From Tepidimonas sediminis (GTDB lineage Bacteria > Pseudomonadota > Gammaproteobacteria > Burkholderiales > Burkholderiaceae_C): a DNA stretch of 64,000 nt. The notes beneath the pieces were generated by a model. It saw nothing but the letters and a program-made list of their open reading frames with translations, was not told the DNA's origin and did no database searches. Positions within the stretch are counted from its first letter, which is position 1, and the number at the start of each line of letters is the position of its first letter. Shown piece by piece: positions 50,109 through 62,789 of the stretch. The position numbers were made by a program, and so were the translations under genes. Location of the stretch: assembly GCF_007556605.1 (NCBI RefSeq), contig NZ_VJND01000003.1, forward strand, positions 186,001 through 250,000, read 5' to 3'.

Positions 50109-50588
50109 ATGATCGAGGGTGTGTTCAAGCAGGGCTTCCTCACCACCAGCTACGACGCGGTGGTGAACTGGGCCAAGACCGGCTCGTTGTGGCCGATGAC
50201 GTTCGGTCTGGCGTGCTGCGCCGTCGAGATGATGCACGCGGCCACCGCGCGCTACGACATCGCGCGCTTCGGCGCCGAGGTGTTCCGCGCCAGCCCGCGG
50301 CAGTCCGACCTGATGATCGTGGCCGGCACGCTGTGCAACAAGATGGCCCCCGCGCTGCGCAAGGTGTATGACCAGATGGCCGAGCCGCGCTGGGTGATCA
50401 GCATGGGCTCGTGCGCCAACGGCGGCGGCTACTACCACTACAGCTACAGCGTGGTGCGGGGCTGCGACCGCATCGTGCCGGTGGACGTCTACGTGCCGGG
50501 CTGCCCGCCCACCGCCGAGGCGCTGCTGTACGGGATCATCCAGCTGCAGCACAAGATCCGGCGCACGCAGACCATCGCGCGCGTCTGA
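50109..50588 (+). CDS. nuoB: NADH-quinone oxidoreductase subunit B
   Basis: Peripheral-arm subunit that holds the terminal 4Fe-4S cluster N2, which passes electrons to quinone. The 159-residue product has the cluster cysteines in [19 protein letters not shown] and [10 protein letters not shown], all present. ATG 50109 follows nuoA by 55 bases. Confidence 0.98.
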   Translation: MIEGVFKQGFLTTSYDAVVNWAKTGSLWPMTFGLACCAVEMMHAATARYDIARFGAEVFRASPRQSDLMIVAGTLCNKMAPALRKVYDQMAEPRWVISMGSCANGGGYYHYSYSVVRGCDRIVPVDVYVPGCPPTAEALLYGIIQLQHKIRRTQTIARV

Positions 50589-50613
50589 GGGGGGCGAGCA
50601 GGAGGGGCATGGG

Positions 50614-51264
50614 ATGACGGCGAGCATGGAGGCTGGACGCTGGGCGGCGCTGGCGCAGCAGACCGAGCGGCCCGCGCCGGAGACGGTGCGCGACGCGGTG
50701 CAGGCGGCGCTGCAGGATTGCGAGGCGCGCGTGACGCTGCAGCGCGGCGAGGTCACGGTGGAAGTGCCGGCGGCGCGCTACCACGAGGCGATGCGCCGCC
50801 TGCGCGACGCCGAGGGGTGCCGCTTCGAGCAGCTCATCGATCTGTGCGGCGTGGACTATTCGACGTACGGCAACGGGGTGTGGGAGGGGCCGCGCTTCGC
50901 GGTGGTGGCGCACCTGTTGTCGGTGTCGCTGAACCAGCGCGTGCGCGTGCGCACCTTCTGTCCGGACGATGATTTTCCGGTGATCGACTCCGTCATCGAC
51001 GTCTGGCCCTCGGTCAACTGGTACGAGCGCGAGGCCTTCGACCTGTTCGGCATCGTCTTCGAGGGTCATCCGGACCTGCGCCGCATCCTGACCGACTACG
51101 GCTTCATCGGCCATCCGTTCCGCAAGGATTTTCCGCTGTCGGGCCACGTCGAGATGCGCTACGACCCCGAGCGGCGCCGCGTGGTCTACGAGCCGGTGAC
51201 GATCGAGCCGCGCGAAATCACGCCGCGCATCATCCGCGAGGACGCCTACGGGGGGCTGCACTGA
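50614..51264 (+). CDS. nuoC: NADH-quinone oxidoreductase subunit C
   Basis: 30-kDa type peripheral subunit, 216 residues, separate from nuoD as in betaproteobacteria. The family signature [20 protein letters not shown] is present, followed by [19 protein letters not shown]. The N-terminal 40 residues are poorly conserved. Confidence 0.97.
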   Translation: MTASMEAGRWAALAQQTERPAPETVRDAVQAALQDCEARVTLQRGEVTVEVPAARYHEAMRRLRDAEGCRFEQLIDLCGVDYSTYGNGVWEGPRFAVVAHLLSVSLNQRVRVRTFCPDDDFPVIDSVIDVWPSVNWYEREAFDLFGIVFEGHPDLRRILTDYGFIGHPFRKDFPLSGHVEMRYDPERRRVVYEPVTIEPREITPRIIREDAYGGLH

Positions 51265-51298
51265 CCGGCGCGCCGGTGGCGCCCGAGGTGGATCGGAC

Positions 51299-52552
51299 AT
51301 GGCAGAGATCAAGAACTACACCCTCAACTTCGGCCCGCAGCACCCGGCCGCGCACGGCGTGCTGCGCCTGGTGCTGGAGCTCGACGGCGAGGTGGTGCAG
51401 CGCGCCGACCCGCACATCGGCCTGCTGCACCGCGCCACCGAGAAGCTCGCGGAGCACAAGACGTACATCCAGTCGCTGCCATACATGGACCGGCTGGACT
51501 ACGTCTCGATGATGTGCAACGAGCACGCCTACTGCCTGGCGATCGAGAAGCTGCTCGGCATCGAGGTGCCGATCCGCGCGCAGTACATCCGCGTGATGTT
51601 CGCCGAGATCACGCGCCTGCTCAACCACCTGATGTGGCTGGGCTCGCACGGCAACGACTGCGGCAGCTCCACGATCCTGCTGTACTGCTTCCGCGAGCGC
51701 GAGGATCTGTTCGACATGTACGAGGCGGTCTCGGGCGCGCGCATGCACGCGGCCTACTTCCGCCCCGGGGGGGTCTACCGCGACCTGCCCGACACGATGC
51801 CGCAGCACAAGCCCAGCCGGGTGCGCAGCGCCCGCGCCACCGAAGCGCTCAACCGCAACCGCCAGGGCTCGCTGCTGGACTTCATCGACGACTTCACGCA
51901 GCGTTTTCCCAAGTACCTGGACGAATACCACACGCTGCTGACCGACAACCGCATCTGGAAGCAGCGCACGGTCGGCATCGGCGTGGTCTCGCCCGAGCAG
52001 GCACTGGCGCTGGGCATGACCGGTCCGATGCTGCGCGGCTCGGGCGTGGCCTGGGACCTGCGCAAGAAGCAGCCCTACGAGGTCTACGACCGGCTGGAGT
52101 TCGACATCCCCGTCGGCACCAACGGCGACACCTACGACCGCTACCTGGTGCGCATGGAGGAGATGCGCCAGTCCAACCGCATCATCAAGCAGTGCGTGGA
52201 CTGGCTGCGCGCCAACCCCGGCCCGGTGATCACCGACAACCTGAAGGTCGCGCCGCCGAAGCGCGAGGCGATGAAGGCCGACATGGAGGCCCTCATCCAC
52301 CACTTCAAGCTGTTCACCGAGGGCTTCCATGTGCCGCCGGGCGAGGCGTACGCGGCGGTGGAGCATCCCAAGGGCGAGTTCGGCATCTACCTCATCAGCG
52401 ACGGCGCCAACAAGCCCTACCGGCTCAAGATCCGCGCCCCGGGCTTTGCCCACCTGTCCTCGCTCAACGAGCTGGCGCGCGGGCACATGCTGGCCGATGC
52501 GGTGGCCATCATCGGCACGCTGGACATCGTGTTTGGAGAGATCGACCGATGA
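51299..52552 (+). CDS. nuoD: NADH-quinone oxidoreductase subunit D
   Basis: 49-kDa type subunit that forms the quinone cavity with nuoB, 417 residues. It starts with [18 protein letters not shown], whose histidines line the quinone site, and includes [14 protein letters not shown] and a C-terminal [12 protein letters not shown]. Its stop overlaps the nuoE start (ATGA). Confidence 0.98.
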   Translation: MAEIKNYTLNFGPQHPAAHGVLRLVLELDGEVVQRADPHIGLLHRATEKLAEHKTYIQSLPYMDRLDYVSMMCNEHAYCLAIEKLLGIEVPIRAQYIRVMFAEITRLLNHLMWLGSHGNDCGSSTILLYCFREREDLFDMYEAVSGARMHAAYFRPGGVYRDLPDTMPQHKPSRVRSARATEALNRNRQGSLLDFIDDFTQRFPKYLDEYHTLLTDNRIWKQRTVGIGVVSPEQALALGMTGPMLRGSGVAWDLRKKQPYEVYDRLEFDIPVGTNGDTYDRYLVRMEEMRQSNRIIKQCVDWLRANPGPVITDNLKVAPPKREAMKADMEALIHHFKLFTEGFHVPPGEAYAAVEHPKGEFGIYLISDGANKPYRLKIRAPGFAHLSSLNELARGHMLADAVAIIGTLDIVFGEIDR

Positions 52553-53082
52553 GCACCGACGCAACCCGTTCCGTCGAGCCGATGCCGCTGTCGGAGGCGA
52601 CCCGGCAGCGCTTCGCGCGCGAGGTGGCCAAGTACCCGCCGGACCAGAAGCAGTCGGCGGTGATGGCGTGCCTGGCCATCATCCAGCAGGAGCAGGGCTG
52701 GGTCAGCCCCGCGGCGGAGCTTGCGGTGGCCGACTACCTCGGCATGGCGCCGATGGCGGTGCACGAGGTCACCACCTTCTACAACATGTACAACCAGCAG
52801 CCGGTGGGCCGCTTCAAGCTCAACGTCTGCACCAACCTGCCCTGCGCGCTGCGCGACGGGGCCCGCACGCTGCAGCTGCTGGCCGAAAAGCTGGGGGTGC
52901 AGCCGGGCGGCACGACGGCCGATGGGTGCTTCACGCTGCAGCCGTCGGAGTGCCTGGGCGCGTGCGCCGATGCGCCGGTGCTGCTGGTCAACGACCGGCA
53001 CATGTGCAGTTTCATGACGCCGGAGCGCCTGGACCAGTTGATCGAGGGGCTGCGCGCAGCCGCCGCGGAGGAGCGGGCATGA
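52549..53082 (+). CDS. nuoE: NADH-quinone oxidoreductase subunit E
   Basis: 24-kDa type subunit with a 2Fe-2S cluster, 177 residues. Cluster cysteines are in VCTNLPCAL and in [11 protein letters not shown]. The N-terminal helical part ([20 protein letters not shown]) is typical. It overlaps nuoD and nuoF by ATGA junctions on both sides, showing tight translational coupling. Confidence 0.98.
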   Translation: MSTDATRSVEPMPLSEATRQRFAREVAKYPPDQKQSAVMACLAIIQQEQGWVSPAAELAVADYLGMAPMAVHEVTTFYNMYNQQPVGRFKLNVCTNLPCALRDGARTLQLLAEKLGVQPGGTTADGCFTLQPSECLGACADAPVLLVNDRHMCSFMTPERLDQLIEGLRAAAAEERA

Positions 53083-54431
53083 AGGTCGAGGCATTGCTGA
53101 AGCAGTTTCAGGCCACCGGGGTGCAGACCTGCTTCCACGGTCGCCACATCCAGCCGCAGATCTACGCCGGGCTCGACGGTACCAACTGGCGGCTCAAGGA
53201 CTACGAGGCCCGCGGCGGCTACCAGGCGCTGCGCAAGGTGCTCGGCAAGGACGGCGGGCCGGGCATGACGCCGGATGAGGTCATCGCCGAGGTCAAGGCC
53301 AGCGCCCTGCGCGGCCGCGGCGGCGCGGGGTTCCCCACGGGCCTCAAGTGGAGCTTCATGCCGCGCCAGTTCCCCGGGCAGAAGTACCTGGTGTGCAATT
53401 CCGACGAAGGCGAGCCGGGCACGTGCAAGGACCGCGACATCCTGATGCACAACCCGCACATCGTCATCGAGGGCATGCTGATCGCCGCCTACGCGATCGG
53501 CGCCTCGGTCGGCTACAACTACATCCACGGCGAGATCTTCCAGGTCTACGAACGCTTCCAGGAGGCGCTGGAGGAAGCGCGCGCGGCCGGCTACCTGGGC
53601 GAGAACATCCTCGGCAGCGGCTTCAGCTTCCAGCTGCACGCCCACCACGGCTTCGGCGCCTACATCTGCGGCGAGGAGACGGCGCTGCTGGAGTCCCTGG
53701 AGGGCAAGAAGGGGCAGCCGCGCTTCAAGCCGCCGTTTCCGGCGAGCTTCGGCCTGTACGGCAAGCCGACCACCATCAACAACACCGAGACGTTCGCCGC
53801 GGTGCCGTGGATCATCCGCCACGGCGGCCAGGCCTACCTCGAGGTCGGCAAGCCCAACAACGGCGGCACCAAGATCTTCTCGGTCAGCGGCGACGTCGAG
53901 CGTCCCGGCAACTACGAGATTCCGCTGGGCACGCCGTTTGCCAAGCTTCTGGAGCTCGCCGGCGGCGTGCGCGGCGGGCGCAAGCTCAAGGCCGTGATCC
54001 CCGGCGGCTCCTCGGCGCCGGTGCTGCCGGCCGAGATCATGATGGACCTGACGATGGACTACGACGCCATCGCCAAGGCCGGCTCGATGCTGGGCTCCGG
54101 CGCCGTCATCGTCATGGACGAGACGCGCTGCATGGTCAAGTCGCTGCAGCGGCTCAGCTACTTCTACATGCATGAGTCGTGCGGCCAGTGCACGCCGTGC
54201 CGTGAGGGCACCGGCTGGCTGTGGCGCGTCGTCGACCGCATCGAGCGCGGGCTGGGGCGGCCGCAGGATCTGGAGCTGCTCGACAGCGTCGCGGAAAACA
54301 TCATGGGCCGCACGATCTGTGCGCTGGGCGATGCGGCGGCCATGCCGGTGCGCGGGATGATCAAGCATTTCCGCCACGAATTCGAGTACCACGTCGAGCA
54401 CAAGACCTGCATGGTCCCGGCCTATGTCTGA
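53079..54431 (+). CDS. nuoF: NADH-quinone oxidoreductase subunit F
   Basis: 51-kDa type subunit that binds NADH, FMN and a 4Fe-4S cluster, 450 residues. Visible: the NADH-binding [13 protein letters not shown], the FMN-binding [29 protein letters not shown], and cluster cysteines [13 protein letters not shown] with a distant ICALGDAA. Start ATG 53079 overlaps nuoE. Confidence 0.98.
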   Translation: MKVEALLKQFQATGVQTCFHGRHIQPQIYAGLDGTNWRLKDYEARGGYQALRKVLGKDGGPGMTPDEVIAEVKASALRGRGGAGFPTGLKWSFMPRQFPGQKYLVCNSDEGEPGTCKDRDILMHNPHIVIEGMLIAAYAIGASVGYNYIHGEIFQVYERFQEALEEARAAGYLGENILGSGFSFQLHAHHGFGAYICGEETALLESLEGKKGQPRFKPPFPASFGLYGKPTTINNTETFAAVPWIIRHGGQAYLEVGKPNNGGTKIFSVSGDVERPGNYEIPLGTPFAKLLELAGGVRGGRKLKAVIPGGSSAPVLPAEIMMDLTMDYDAIAKAGSMLGSGAVIVMDETRCMVKSLQRLSYFYMHESCGQCTPCREGTGWLWRVVDRIERGLGRPQDLELLDSVAENIMGRTICALGDAAAMPVRGMIKHFRHEFEYHVEHKTCMVPAYV

Positions 54432-54444
54432 GGGAAGCCCCGCC

Positions 54445-56592
54445 ATGGTGGAAATCGAGATCGACGGCCAGAAGGTGGCGGTGCCGCCCGGCAGCATGGT
54501 CATGCATGCGGCCGAGAAGGCCGGCGTCTACATCCCGCACTTCTGCTACCACAAGAAGCTGTCCATCGCGGCCAACTGCCGCATGTGCCTGGTCGACATC
54601 GAAAAGGCGCCCAAGCCGATGCCGGCCTGCGCCACGCCGGTGACCATGGGCATGGTCGTGCGCACCAAGAGCGACAAGGCCATCAGGGCGCAGAAGGCGG
54701 TGATGGAGTTTTTGCTCATCAACCACCCGCTGGACTGCCCGATCTGTGATCAGGGTGGGGAGTGCCAGCTGCAGGATCTGGCGGTGGGGTACGGCGGCAC
54801 GCGCTCGCGCTACGAGGAGGAAAAGCGCGTCGTCTTCCACAAGAACGTCGGGCCGCTCATCTCGATGGAGGAGATGAGCCGCTGCATCCACTGCACCCGC
54901 TGCGTGCGCTTCGGGCAGGAGATCGCCGGCGTGATGGAGCTCGGCATGAGCCACCGCGGCGAGCACTCCGAGATCGAGACCTTCGTTGGGGCCACGGTCG
55001 ATTCGGAGCTGTCGGGCAACATGATCGACCTGTGCCCGGTCGGGGCGCTGACCAGCAAGCCGTTCCGCTACGCCGCGCGCACGTGGGAGCTGGCGCGGCG
55101 CAGGAGCATCAGCCCGCACGATTCCACCGGCGCCAACCTGATCGTGCAGGTCAAGGGTGACCGGGTGCTGCGCGTGGTGCCGTACGAGAACGAGGCCGTC
55201 AACGAGTGCTGGATCGCCGACCGCGACCGCTTCAGCTACGAGGCGCTCAACGGTCCGGATCGGCTGACCCGGCCGATGGTCAAGCAGGGCGGTCAATGGC
55301 ATGCGGTGGACTGGAAGAACGCGCTGGAGTTCGTGGCCAATGGTCTGCAGGGCGTGCGCGAGCGCCACGGCGCCGGCGCGATCGGGCTGCTGGCCAGCCC
55401 GCACGCCACTGTCGAGGAACTGGCCTTGGCGCGCGCGCTGATGGCGGGGCTCGGCAGCCCCAACCTCGACCACCGGTTGCGCAGCCATGCCTTCGACAAC
55501 GCGGCACCGGCTGGCCGGGCGCGCTGGCTGGGGCTGCCGATCGCCGAGCTGTCCCAGCTGGAGCGGGCCTTCGTCATCGGTTCCAACCTGCGCAAGGATC
55601 ACCCGCTGTTCGCGCAGCGCATCCGCCAGGCGGCCCGCAAGGGCGCGCAGGTCTCGGCGCTGGTGGCGCAGCGGCACGACTGGGCGATGCCGCTGCACGC
55701 GGTGCTGCAGGCGCCGGCCACGCACTGGGTGGAGGCGCTGGCGCGCGTGGCGGTGGCGCTGGCCGAGGAGCGCGGCGTGGCACGCCCGCTCGGCACCGAG
55801 GCCGTGGCGGCCGACGACACCGCGCGCGCCATCGCCCGTTCGCTGCTGGGCGGCCAGCACAAGGCCGTGTTGCTGGGCAACGCGGCGGCGCACCATGAGC
55901 GCGCCGCCAGTCTGCTGGCGTTGGCGCAGTGGATCGCCCAGCAGACCGGCGCGCGCTGGGGCTACCTGACCGAGGCGGCCAACACCGTGGGCGCGCAGCT
56001 GGTCGGCGCGCTGCCGGGCGAGGGCGGGCTCGATGCGCAGCGCATGCTGGAAGGGACGTTGAAGGCCGTGCTGCTGCTCGGCGTGGAGCCGGGCGCCGAC
56101 ACCGCCGGTGACGGCGCCGCGCTGCGCCAGGCCGAGCTGGTGGTGACGCTGAGCCCGTTCAAGACCAACCTCGACATCAGCGACGTGCTGCTGCCGGTGG
56201 CACCGTTCACCGAAACGTCCGGTTCGTTCGTCAACGCCGAGGGTCGCCTGCAGAGCTTCCAGGCGGTGGTCAAGCCGCTTGCCGAGACGCGGCCGGCGTG
56301 GAAGGTGCTGCGCGTGCTGGGCAACCTGCTGCAGTTGCCCGGCTTCGAGTACGAGACCTCGCAGCAGGTGCTGGCCGCCGCGCTGCCGGGGGTGGCCGAC
56401 GGCGGCTTCGTGCCCGCCGAACGGCTGGACAACGCCACCGCCGCGGTGGTCGACCTCACGCCGGCCGGCCGCGTACCCTGCGTGGCGTCCATTTACCAGC
56501 TGGATGCGCTGGTGCGGCGGGCGCCGGCACTGCAGGCCACGGCCGATGCACGCGCCGCGCGCGCTGAGGCCGCGCAAGGAGTGAGCGCATGA
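54445..56592 (+). CDS. nuoG: NADH-quinone oxidoreductase subunit G
   Basis: 75-kDa type subunit carrying one 2Fe-2S and two 4Fe-4S clusters on the path from NADH, 715 residues. N-terminal cluster cysteines are in [17 protein letters not shown] and later CATPV; then [14 protein letters not shown], and [16 protein letters not shown]. The C-terminal two thirds are a molybdopterin-oxidoreductase-like fold. I chose ATG 54445, preceded by GAGGGAAG; ATG 54424, overlapping nuoF, would add seven residues. Confidence 0.96.
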   Translation: MVEIEIDGQKVAVPPGSMVMHAAEKAGVYIPHFCYHKKLSIAANCRMCLVDIEKAPKPMPACATPVTMGMVVRTKSDKAIRAQKAVMEFLLINHPLDCPICDQGGECQLQDLAVGYGGTRSRYEEEKRVVFHKNVGPLISMEEMSRCIHCTRCVRFGQEIAGVMELGMSHRGEHSEIETFVGATVDSELSGNMIDLCPVGALTSKPFRYAARTWELARRRSISPHDSTGANLIVQVKGDRVLRVVPYENEAVNECWIADRDRFSYEALNGPDRLTRPMVKQGGQWHAVDWKNALEFVANGLQGVRERHGAGAIGLLASPHATVEELALARALMAGLGSPNLDHRLRSHAFDNAAPAGRARWLGLPIAELSQLERAFVIGSNLRKDHPLFAQRIRQAARKGAQVSALVAQRHDWAMPLHAVLQAPATHWVEALARVAVALAEERGVARPLGTEAVAADDTARAIARSLLGGQHKAVLLGNAAAHHERAASLLALAQWIAQQTGARWGYLTEAANTVGAQLVGALPGEGGLDAQRMLEGTLKAVLLLGVEPGADTAGDGAALRQAELVVTLSPFKTNLDISDVLLPVAPFTETSGSFVNAEGRLQSFQAVVKPLAETRPAWKVLRVLGNLLQLPGFEYETSQQVLAAALPGVADGGFVPAERLDNATAAVVDLTPAGRVPCVASIYQLDALVRRAPALQATADARAARAEAAQGVSA

Positions 56593-57671
56593 TCGACGCC
56601 ATTTACCAAGGAGGGCTGGGGCTGAGCGACGCCGCCTGGTGGACCCAGGCCGGCTGGCCCGTCGTCTGGATCCTGCTCAAGATCACGGTGCTGCTGGCGC
56701 CACTGATGCTGCTGGTGGCCTACCTGACGTGGTGGGAGCGGAGGCTGCTCGGTTTCATGCAGGTTCGCCTGGGTCCCAACCGCGTCGGGCCGTTCGGGCT
56801 GCTGCAGCCGATCGCCGACGCGCTCAAGCTCCTGACCAAGGAGCTGATCCGGCCCACCGCGGCCAACGGCGGGCTGTTCCGGCTGGGGCCGGTGCTGGCC
56901 ATCATGCCGGCGCTGGCAGCGTGGGTGGCGGTGCCGTTCGGGCCCGACGTCGTGCTGGCCAACGTCAACGCCGGGCTGCTGGTGATCCTGGCCATCACGT
57001 CGATCGAGGTCTACGGCGTCATCATCGCCGGCTGGGCCTCCAACTCCAAGTACGCCTTCCTCGGCGCGCTGCGCGCCTCGGCGCAGATGGTCAGCTACGA
57101 GATCGCGATCGGCTTCTGCTTCCTCGTCGTCGTGATGACCGCCGGCAGCCTGAACCTGTCGGAGATCGTCGCCTCGCAGTCGCGCGGCATGGCGGCCGAC
57201 ATGGGGCTGAACTTCCTGTCGTGGAACTGGCTGCCGCTGCTGCCCATCTTCATGGTCTACCTGATCTCGGCGGTGGCCGAGACCAACCGCCATCCGTTCG
57301 ACGTCGTCGAGGGCGAGGCCGAGATCGTGGCCGGCCACATGGTCGAGTACTCCGGCATGGGCTTCGCGATCTTCTTCCTCGCGGAGTACGCCAGCATGTG
57401 GCTGGTGTCGATCCTGGCGGTGCTGATGTTCCTGGGCGGCTGGCTGCCGCCGATCGACAGCGAGCTCTTCAACGCCATCCCCGGCTGGGTGTGGCTGGGT
57501 CTGAAGACCGCCATCGTCGTCTCGATGTTCATCTGGATCCGCGCCACCTTCCCGCGCTTCCGCTACGACCAGATCATGCGCCTGGGCTGGAAGATCTTCA
57601 TCCCGGTGACGCTGATCTGGTTGCTGCTGGTCGGCGCGGTGATGCAGACGCCGTGGAATCCGTGGAAGTGA
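56589..57671 (+). CDS. nuoH: NADH-quinone oxidoreductase subunit H
   Basis: Membrane subunit that joins the peripheral and membrane arms and lines the quinone channel, 360 residues with eight predicted helices. Features: [28 protein letters not shown], and [20 protein letters not shown] with its conserved acidic residues. ATGA overlap with nuoG. Confidence 0.98.
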   Translation: MIDAIYQGGLGLSDAAWWTQAGWPVVWILLKITVLLAPLMLLVAYLTWWERRLLGFMQVRLGPNRVGPFGLLQPIADALKLLTKELIRPTAANGGLFRLGPVLAIMPALAAWVAVPFGPDVVLANVNAGLLVILAITSIEVYGVIIAGWASNSKYAFLGALRASAQMVSYEIAIGFCFLVVVMTAGSLNLSEIVASQSRGMAADMGLNFLSWNWLPLLPIFMVYLISAVAETNRHPFDVVEGEAEIVAGHMVEYSGMGFAIFFLAEYASMWLVSILAVLMFLGGWLPPIDSELFNAIPGWVWLGLKTAIVVSMFIWIRATFPRFRYDQIMRLGWKIFIPVTLIWLLLVGAVMQTPWNPWK

Positions 57672-57685
57672 AGGAGGCACGCCGC

Positions 57686-58195
57686 ATGTCCGCCACCGCC
57701 GTCGCGCCCTTCTCGCTGAAGGATTTCTTCAAGAGCTTCCTGCTGCTGGAGCTGTTCAAGGGCATGGCCCTGACCGGCCGCTACGCGCTGCGGCCCAAAG
57801 TCACGCTGCAGTATCCGGAGGAGAAGACGCCGCTGTCGCCGCGCTTCCGCGGCCTGCACGCGCAGCGCCGCTACCCCAATGGCGAGGAGCGCTGCATCGC
57901 CTGCAAACTGTGCGAGGCGGTCTGCCCCGCCATGGCCATCACGATCGAGTCGGCGCAGCGCGAGGACGGCACGCGCCGCACCACGCGCTACGACATCGAC
58001 CTGACCAAGTGCATCTTCTGCGGCTTCTGCGAGGAGGCCTGCCCGGTCGACGCCATCGTCGAGACGCACATCTTCGAATATCACGGCGAGAAGCGCGGCG
58101 ACCTGTACTTCACCAAGGAGATGCTGCTGGCGGTCGGCGACCGGTATGAGAAAGAGATCGCCGCGGCCAAGGCGGCCGACGCCAAGTACCGCTGA
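57686..58195 (+). CDS. nuoI: NADH-quinone oxidoreductase subunit I
   Basis: Ferredoxin-like peripheral subunit, 169 residues, with two 4Fe-4S clusters in the motifs [16 protein letters not shown] and [16 protein letters not shown]. An N-terminal amphipathic helix ([19 protein letters not shown]) lies on the membrane. AAGGAGG precedes ATG 57686. Confidence 0.98.
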   Translation: MSATAVAPFSLKDFFKSFLLLELFKGMALTGRYALRPKVTLQYPEEKTPLSPRFRGLHAQRRYPNGEERCIACKLCEAVCPAMAITIESAQREDGTRRTTRYDIDLTKCIFCGFCEEACPVDAIVETHIFEYHGEKRGDLYFTKEMLLAVGDRYEKEIAAAKAADAKYR

Positions 58196-58225
58196 ACGAG
58201 GAGCCGCCCCCGGGCCCGAACGATC

Positions 58226-58870
58226 ATGGATTTCGTCGCAGGATTCTTCTACGTCTTTTCGGCGGTGCTGCTGTTGGCGGCGCTGCGCGTCATCACGGCG
58301 CGCAACCCGGTGCACGCGGTGCTGTACCTGATGCTGGCCTTCTCGCAGGCGGCGGCGCTGTGGCTGCTGCTGAAGGCCGAGTTCCTCGGCATCGCGCTGG
58401 TGCTGGTCTACCTCGGCGCGGTGATGGTGCTGTTCCTGTTCGTCGTCATGATGCTCGACATCAACGTCGACGCGATGCGCGCCGGCTTCTGGCGCCACCT
58501 GCCGCTGGCGCTGATCCTGGGCGCGGTGGTCAGCGTCGAGTTGATCGCGGTGGTCTGGGCCGGGTTCCCGACCGCCACCGCCGACGCGACGGTGGCCATG
58601 CGCGCGATGCACGCGCCCGATCACCACAACACCGCCGAGCTGGGCCGGCTGTTGTTCAGCGCGTACCTGTACCCGGTGCAGGTCGCCGCCGTGATCCTGC
58701 TGGTGGCGATGGTGGCGGCGATCGCCCTGACGCTGCGCGGCCGCAAGGACACCAAGACCATCGATCCGGGGCTGCAGGTGCGCGTGAAGGCGACGCAGCG
58801 GCTGCGCGTGCTGTCGGTGCCGCCGGCGCGCGTGGCCGCTGCGGCCCCGAAGCAGGAGGAGGGCGCATGA
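58226..58870 (+). CDS. nuoJ: NADH-quinone oxidoreductase subunit J
   Basis: Membrane subunit of 214 residues with five helices, in the ND6-like position. Conserved [15 protein letters not shown] and [19 protein letters not shown] are visible. The Arg/Ala-rich C-terminal tail after the last helix is somewhat extended. Stop overlaps the nuoK start (ATGA). Confidence 0.97.
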   Translation: MDFVAGFFYVFSAVLLLAALRVITARNPVHAVLYLMLAFSQAAALWLLLKAEFLGIALVLVYLGAVMVLFLFVVMMLDINVDAMRAGFWRHLPLALILGAVVSVELIAVVWAGFPTATADATVAMRAMHAPDHHNTAELGRLLFSAYLYPVQVAAVILLVAMVAAIALTLRGRKDTKTIDPGLQVRVKATQRLRVLSVPPARVAAAAPKQEEGA

Positions 58871-59187
58871 GCACGCTGGGCAGTCTGGGGGTCGGCCATT
58901 TTCTCGCGGTCGGCGCGATCCTGTTCGCGCTGTCGGTGGTCGGCATCTTCCTCAACCGCAAGAACCTGATCGTGCTGCTGATGGCCATCGAGCTGATGCT
59001 GCTGGCCGTCAACATCAACTTCGTCGCGTTTGCGCACTACCTGGGCGATCTGCACGGGCAGGTGTTCGTGTTCTTCATCCTGACCGTGGCGGCAGCCGAG
59101 TCGGCGATTGGCTTGGCGATCCTGGTGCTGCTGTTCCGCAACAAGTCCTCGATCGACGTCGAGACGCTCGACACCCTCAAGGGTTGA
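58867..59187 (+). CDS. nuoK: NADH-quinone oxidoreductase subunit K
   Basis: ND4L-like membrane subunit, 106 residues with three helices. The two membrane glutamates of the family are seen in [19 protein letters not shown] and [18 protein letters not shown]. Confidence 0.98.
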   Translation: MSTLGSLGVGHFLAVGAILFALSVVGIFLNRKNLIVLLMAIELMLLAVNINFVAFAHYLGDLHGQVFVFFILTVAAAESAIGLAILVLLFRNKSSIDVETLDTLKG

Positions 59188-59225
59188 GGGCCACCCCCGC
59201 AACCCCACCGATCCCCCGAGAGACC

Positions 59226-61256
<2,031 letters not shown>

Positions 61257-61269
61257 GGAGAACGCACGC

Positions 61270-62745
61270 ATGGGTCTGCTGAGTCTGGCGATCTGGACGC
61301 CGATCGCTTTCGGGACGGTGCTGTTGGCGCTGGGGCGCGACGAGCACGCGCGCGCGGTGCGCTGGCTCGCGCTGGTGGGGGCGCTGCTGGGGTTGGCGGT
61401 CACGGTTCCGCTGGTGACGGGCTTCGATGCCTCCTCCGCCGCGATGCAGTTCGTCGAGAAGGCGCCCTGGATCGAGCGCTTCAATGTCCACTACCACCTC
61501 GGGGTGGACGGGATTTCGCTCTGGCTGGTGCCGCTGACCGCGTTCATCACGGTCATCGTCGTGCTGGCCGGCTGGGAGGTGATCACCGAGCGCGTCAACC
61601 AGTACATGGGCGCGTTCCTGATCCTCTCGGGCCTGATGATCGGCGTGTTCGCGGCGCTGGACGCGATGCTGTTCTACATCTTCTTCGAGGCCACGCTCAT
61701 CCCGATGTACATCATCATCGGCATCTGGGGCGGCCCGAACAAGATCTACGCCGCCTTCAAGTTCTTCCTCTACACGCTGCTGGGCTCGCTGTTGATGCTG
61801 GTGGCGCTGATCTACCTTTACAACGTCTCGGGCGGCAGCTTCGACCTGGCGGCGTGGTGGACGCTGCCGCTGCCGGCGGGCGTGCAGACGGCGCTGTTCT
61901 TCGCGTTCTTGGCGGCGTTCGCGGTCAAGGTGCCGATGTGGCCGGTGCACACCTGGCTGCCGGACGTGCACGTCGAGGCGCCCACCGGCGGCTCGGCGGT
62001 GCTGGCGGCCATCATGCTCAAGCTCGGCGCCTACGGCTTCCTGCGCTTCTCGCTGCCGATCACGCCCGATGCCGCGCATCAGTGGGCGCCGTTGATCATC
62101 GGCCTGTCGCTGGTGGCGGTGATCTACGTCGGCCTGGTGGCGCTGGTGCAGCAGGACATGAAGAAGCTCGTGGCCTACTCGTCGGTGGCGCACATGGGCT
62201 TCGTGACGCTGGGCTTCTTCCTGTTCAACGACCTGGGCGTCAGCGGCGGCCTGGTGCAGATGATCGCGCACGGCTTCGTGTCGGCGGCGATGTTCCTGTG
62301 CATCGGCGTGCTCTACGACCGCGTGCACTCGCGCGAGATCAAGGACTACGGCGGCGTGGTGGCGACGATGCCGGCGTTTGCGGCGTTTGCGGCGCTGTTC
62401 GTGATGGCCAACGCCGGCCTGCCCGGCACGGCGGGCTTCGTCGGCGAGTGGATGGTGATCCTGGCCGCGGTGCGCGAGAACTTCTGGATCGGCCTGCTGG
62501 CGGCCACCTCGCTGATTCTGGGGGCGGCGTACTCGCTGTGGATGTTCAAGCGTGTCTACCTTGGCGCGCCGGTGCACGAGCACGTCAAGGCCCTCAAGGA
62601 CATCAGCGCGCGCGAATACCTGATCCTGCTGCTGCTGGCCATCATGGTGCTGTACCTCGGCATCCACCCCAAGCCGTTCACCGACGCGATGGAGCCAGCG
62701 GTGCAGCAGCTGCTCAAGCACGTGGCCGTCTCCAAGCTGGGCTGA
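61270..62745 (+). CDS. nuoM: NADH-quinone oxidoreductase subunit M
   Basis: Antiporter-like proton-pumping subunit, 491 residues, about 14 helices. Conserved elements: YIFFEATLIPMYIIIGIWGG (essential Glu), VKVPMWPVHTWLPDVHVEAP (Lys), and KKLVAYSSVAHMGFV. GAGGAGAA precedes ATG 61270. Confidence 0.98.
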   Translation: MGLLSLAIWTPIAFGTVLLALGRDEHARAVRWLALVGALLGLAVTVPLVTGFDASSAAMQFVEKAPWIERFNVHYHLGVDGISLWLVPLTAFITVIVVLAGWEVITERVNQYMGAFLILSGLMIGVFAALDAMLFYIFFEATLIPMYIIIGIWGGPNKIYAAFKFFLYTLLGSLLMLVALIYLYNVSGGSFDLAAWWTLPLPAGVQTALFFAFLAAFAVKVPMWPVHTWLPDVHVEAPTGGSAVLAAIMLKLGAYGFLRFSLPITPDAAHQWAPLIIGLSLVAVIYVGLVALVQQDMKKLVAYSSVAHMGFVTLGFFLFNDLGVSGGLVQMIAHGFVSAAMFLCIGVLYDRVHSREIKDYGGVVATMPAFAAFAALFVMANAGLPGTAGFVGEWMVILAAVRENFWIGLLAATSLILGAAYSLWMFKRVYLGAPVHEHVKALKDISAREYLILLLLAIMVLYLGIHPKPFTDAMEPAVQQLLKHVAVSKLG

Positions 62746-62789
62746 GCATCCCTCGCAACCGTTTCGTCTGACAAGAAAGCGACCTGCCG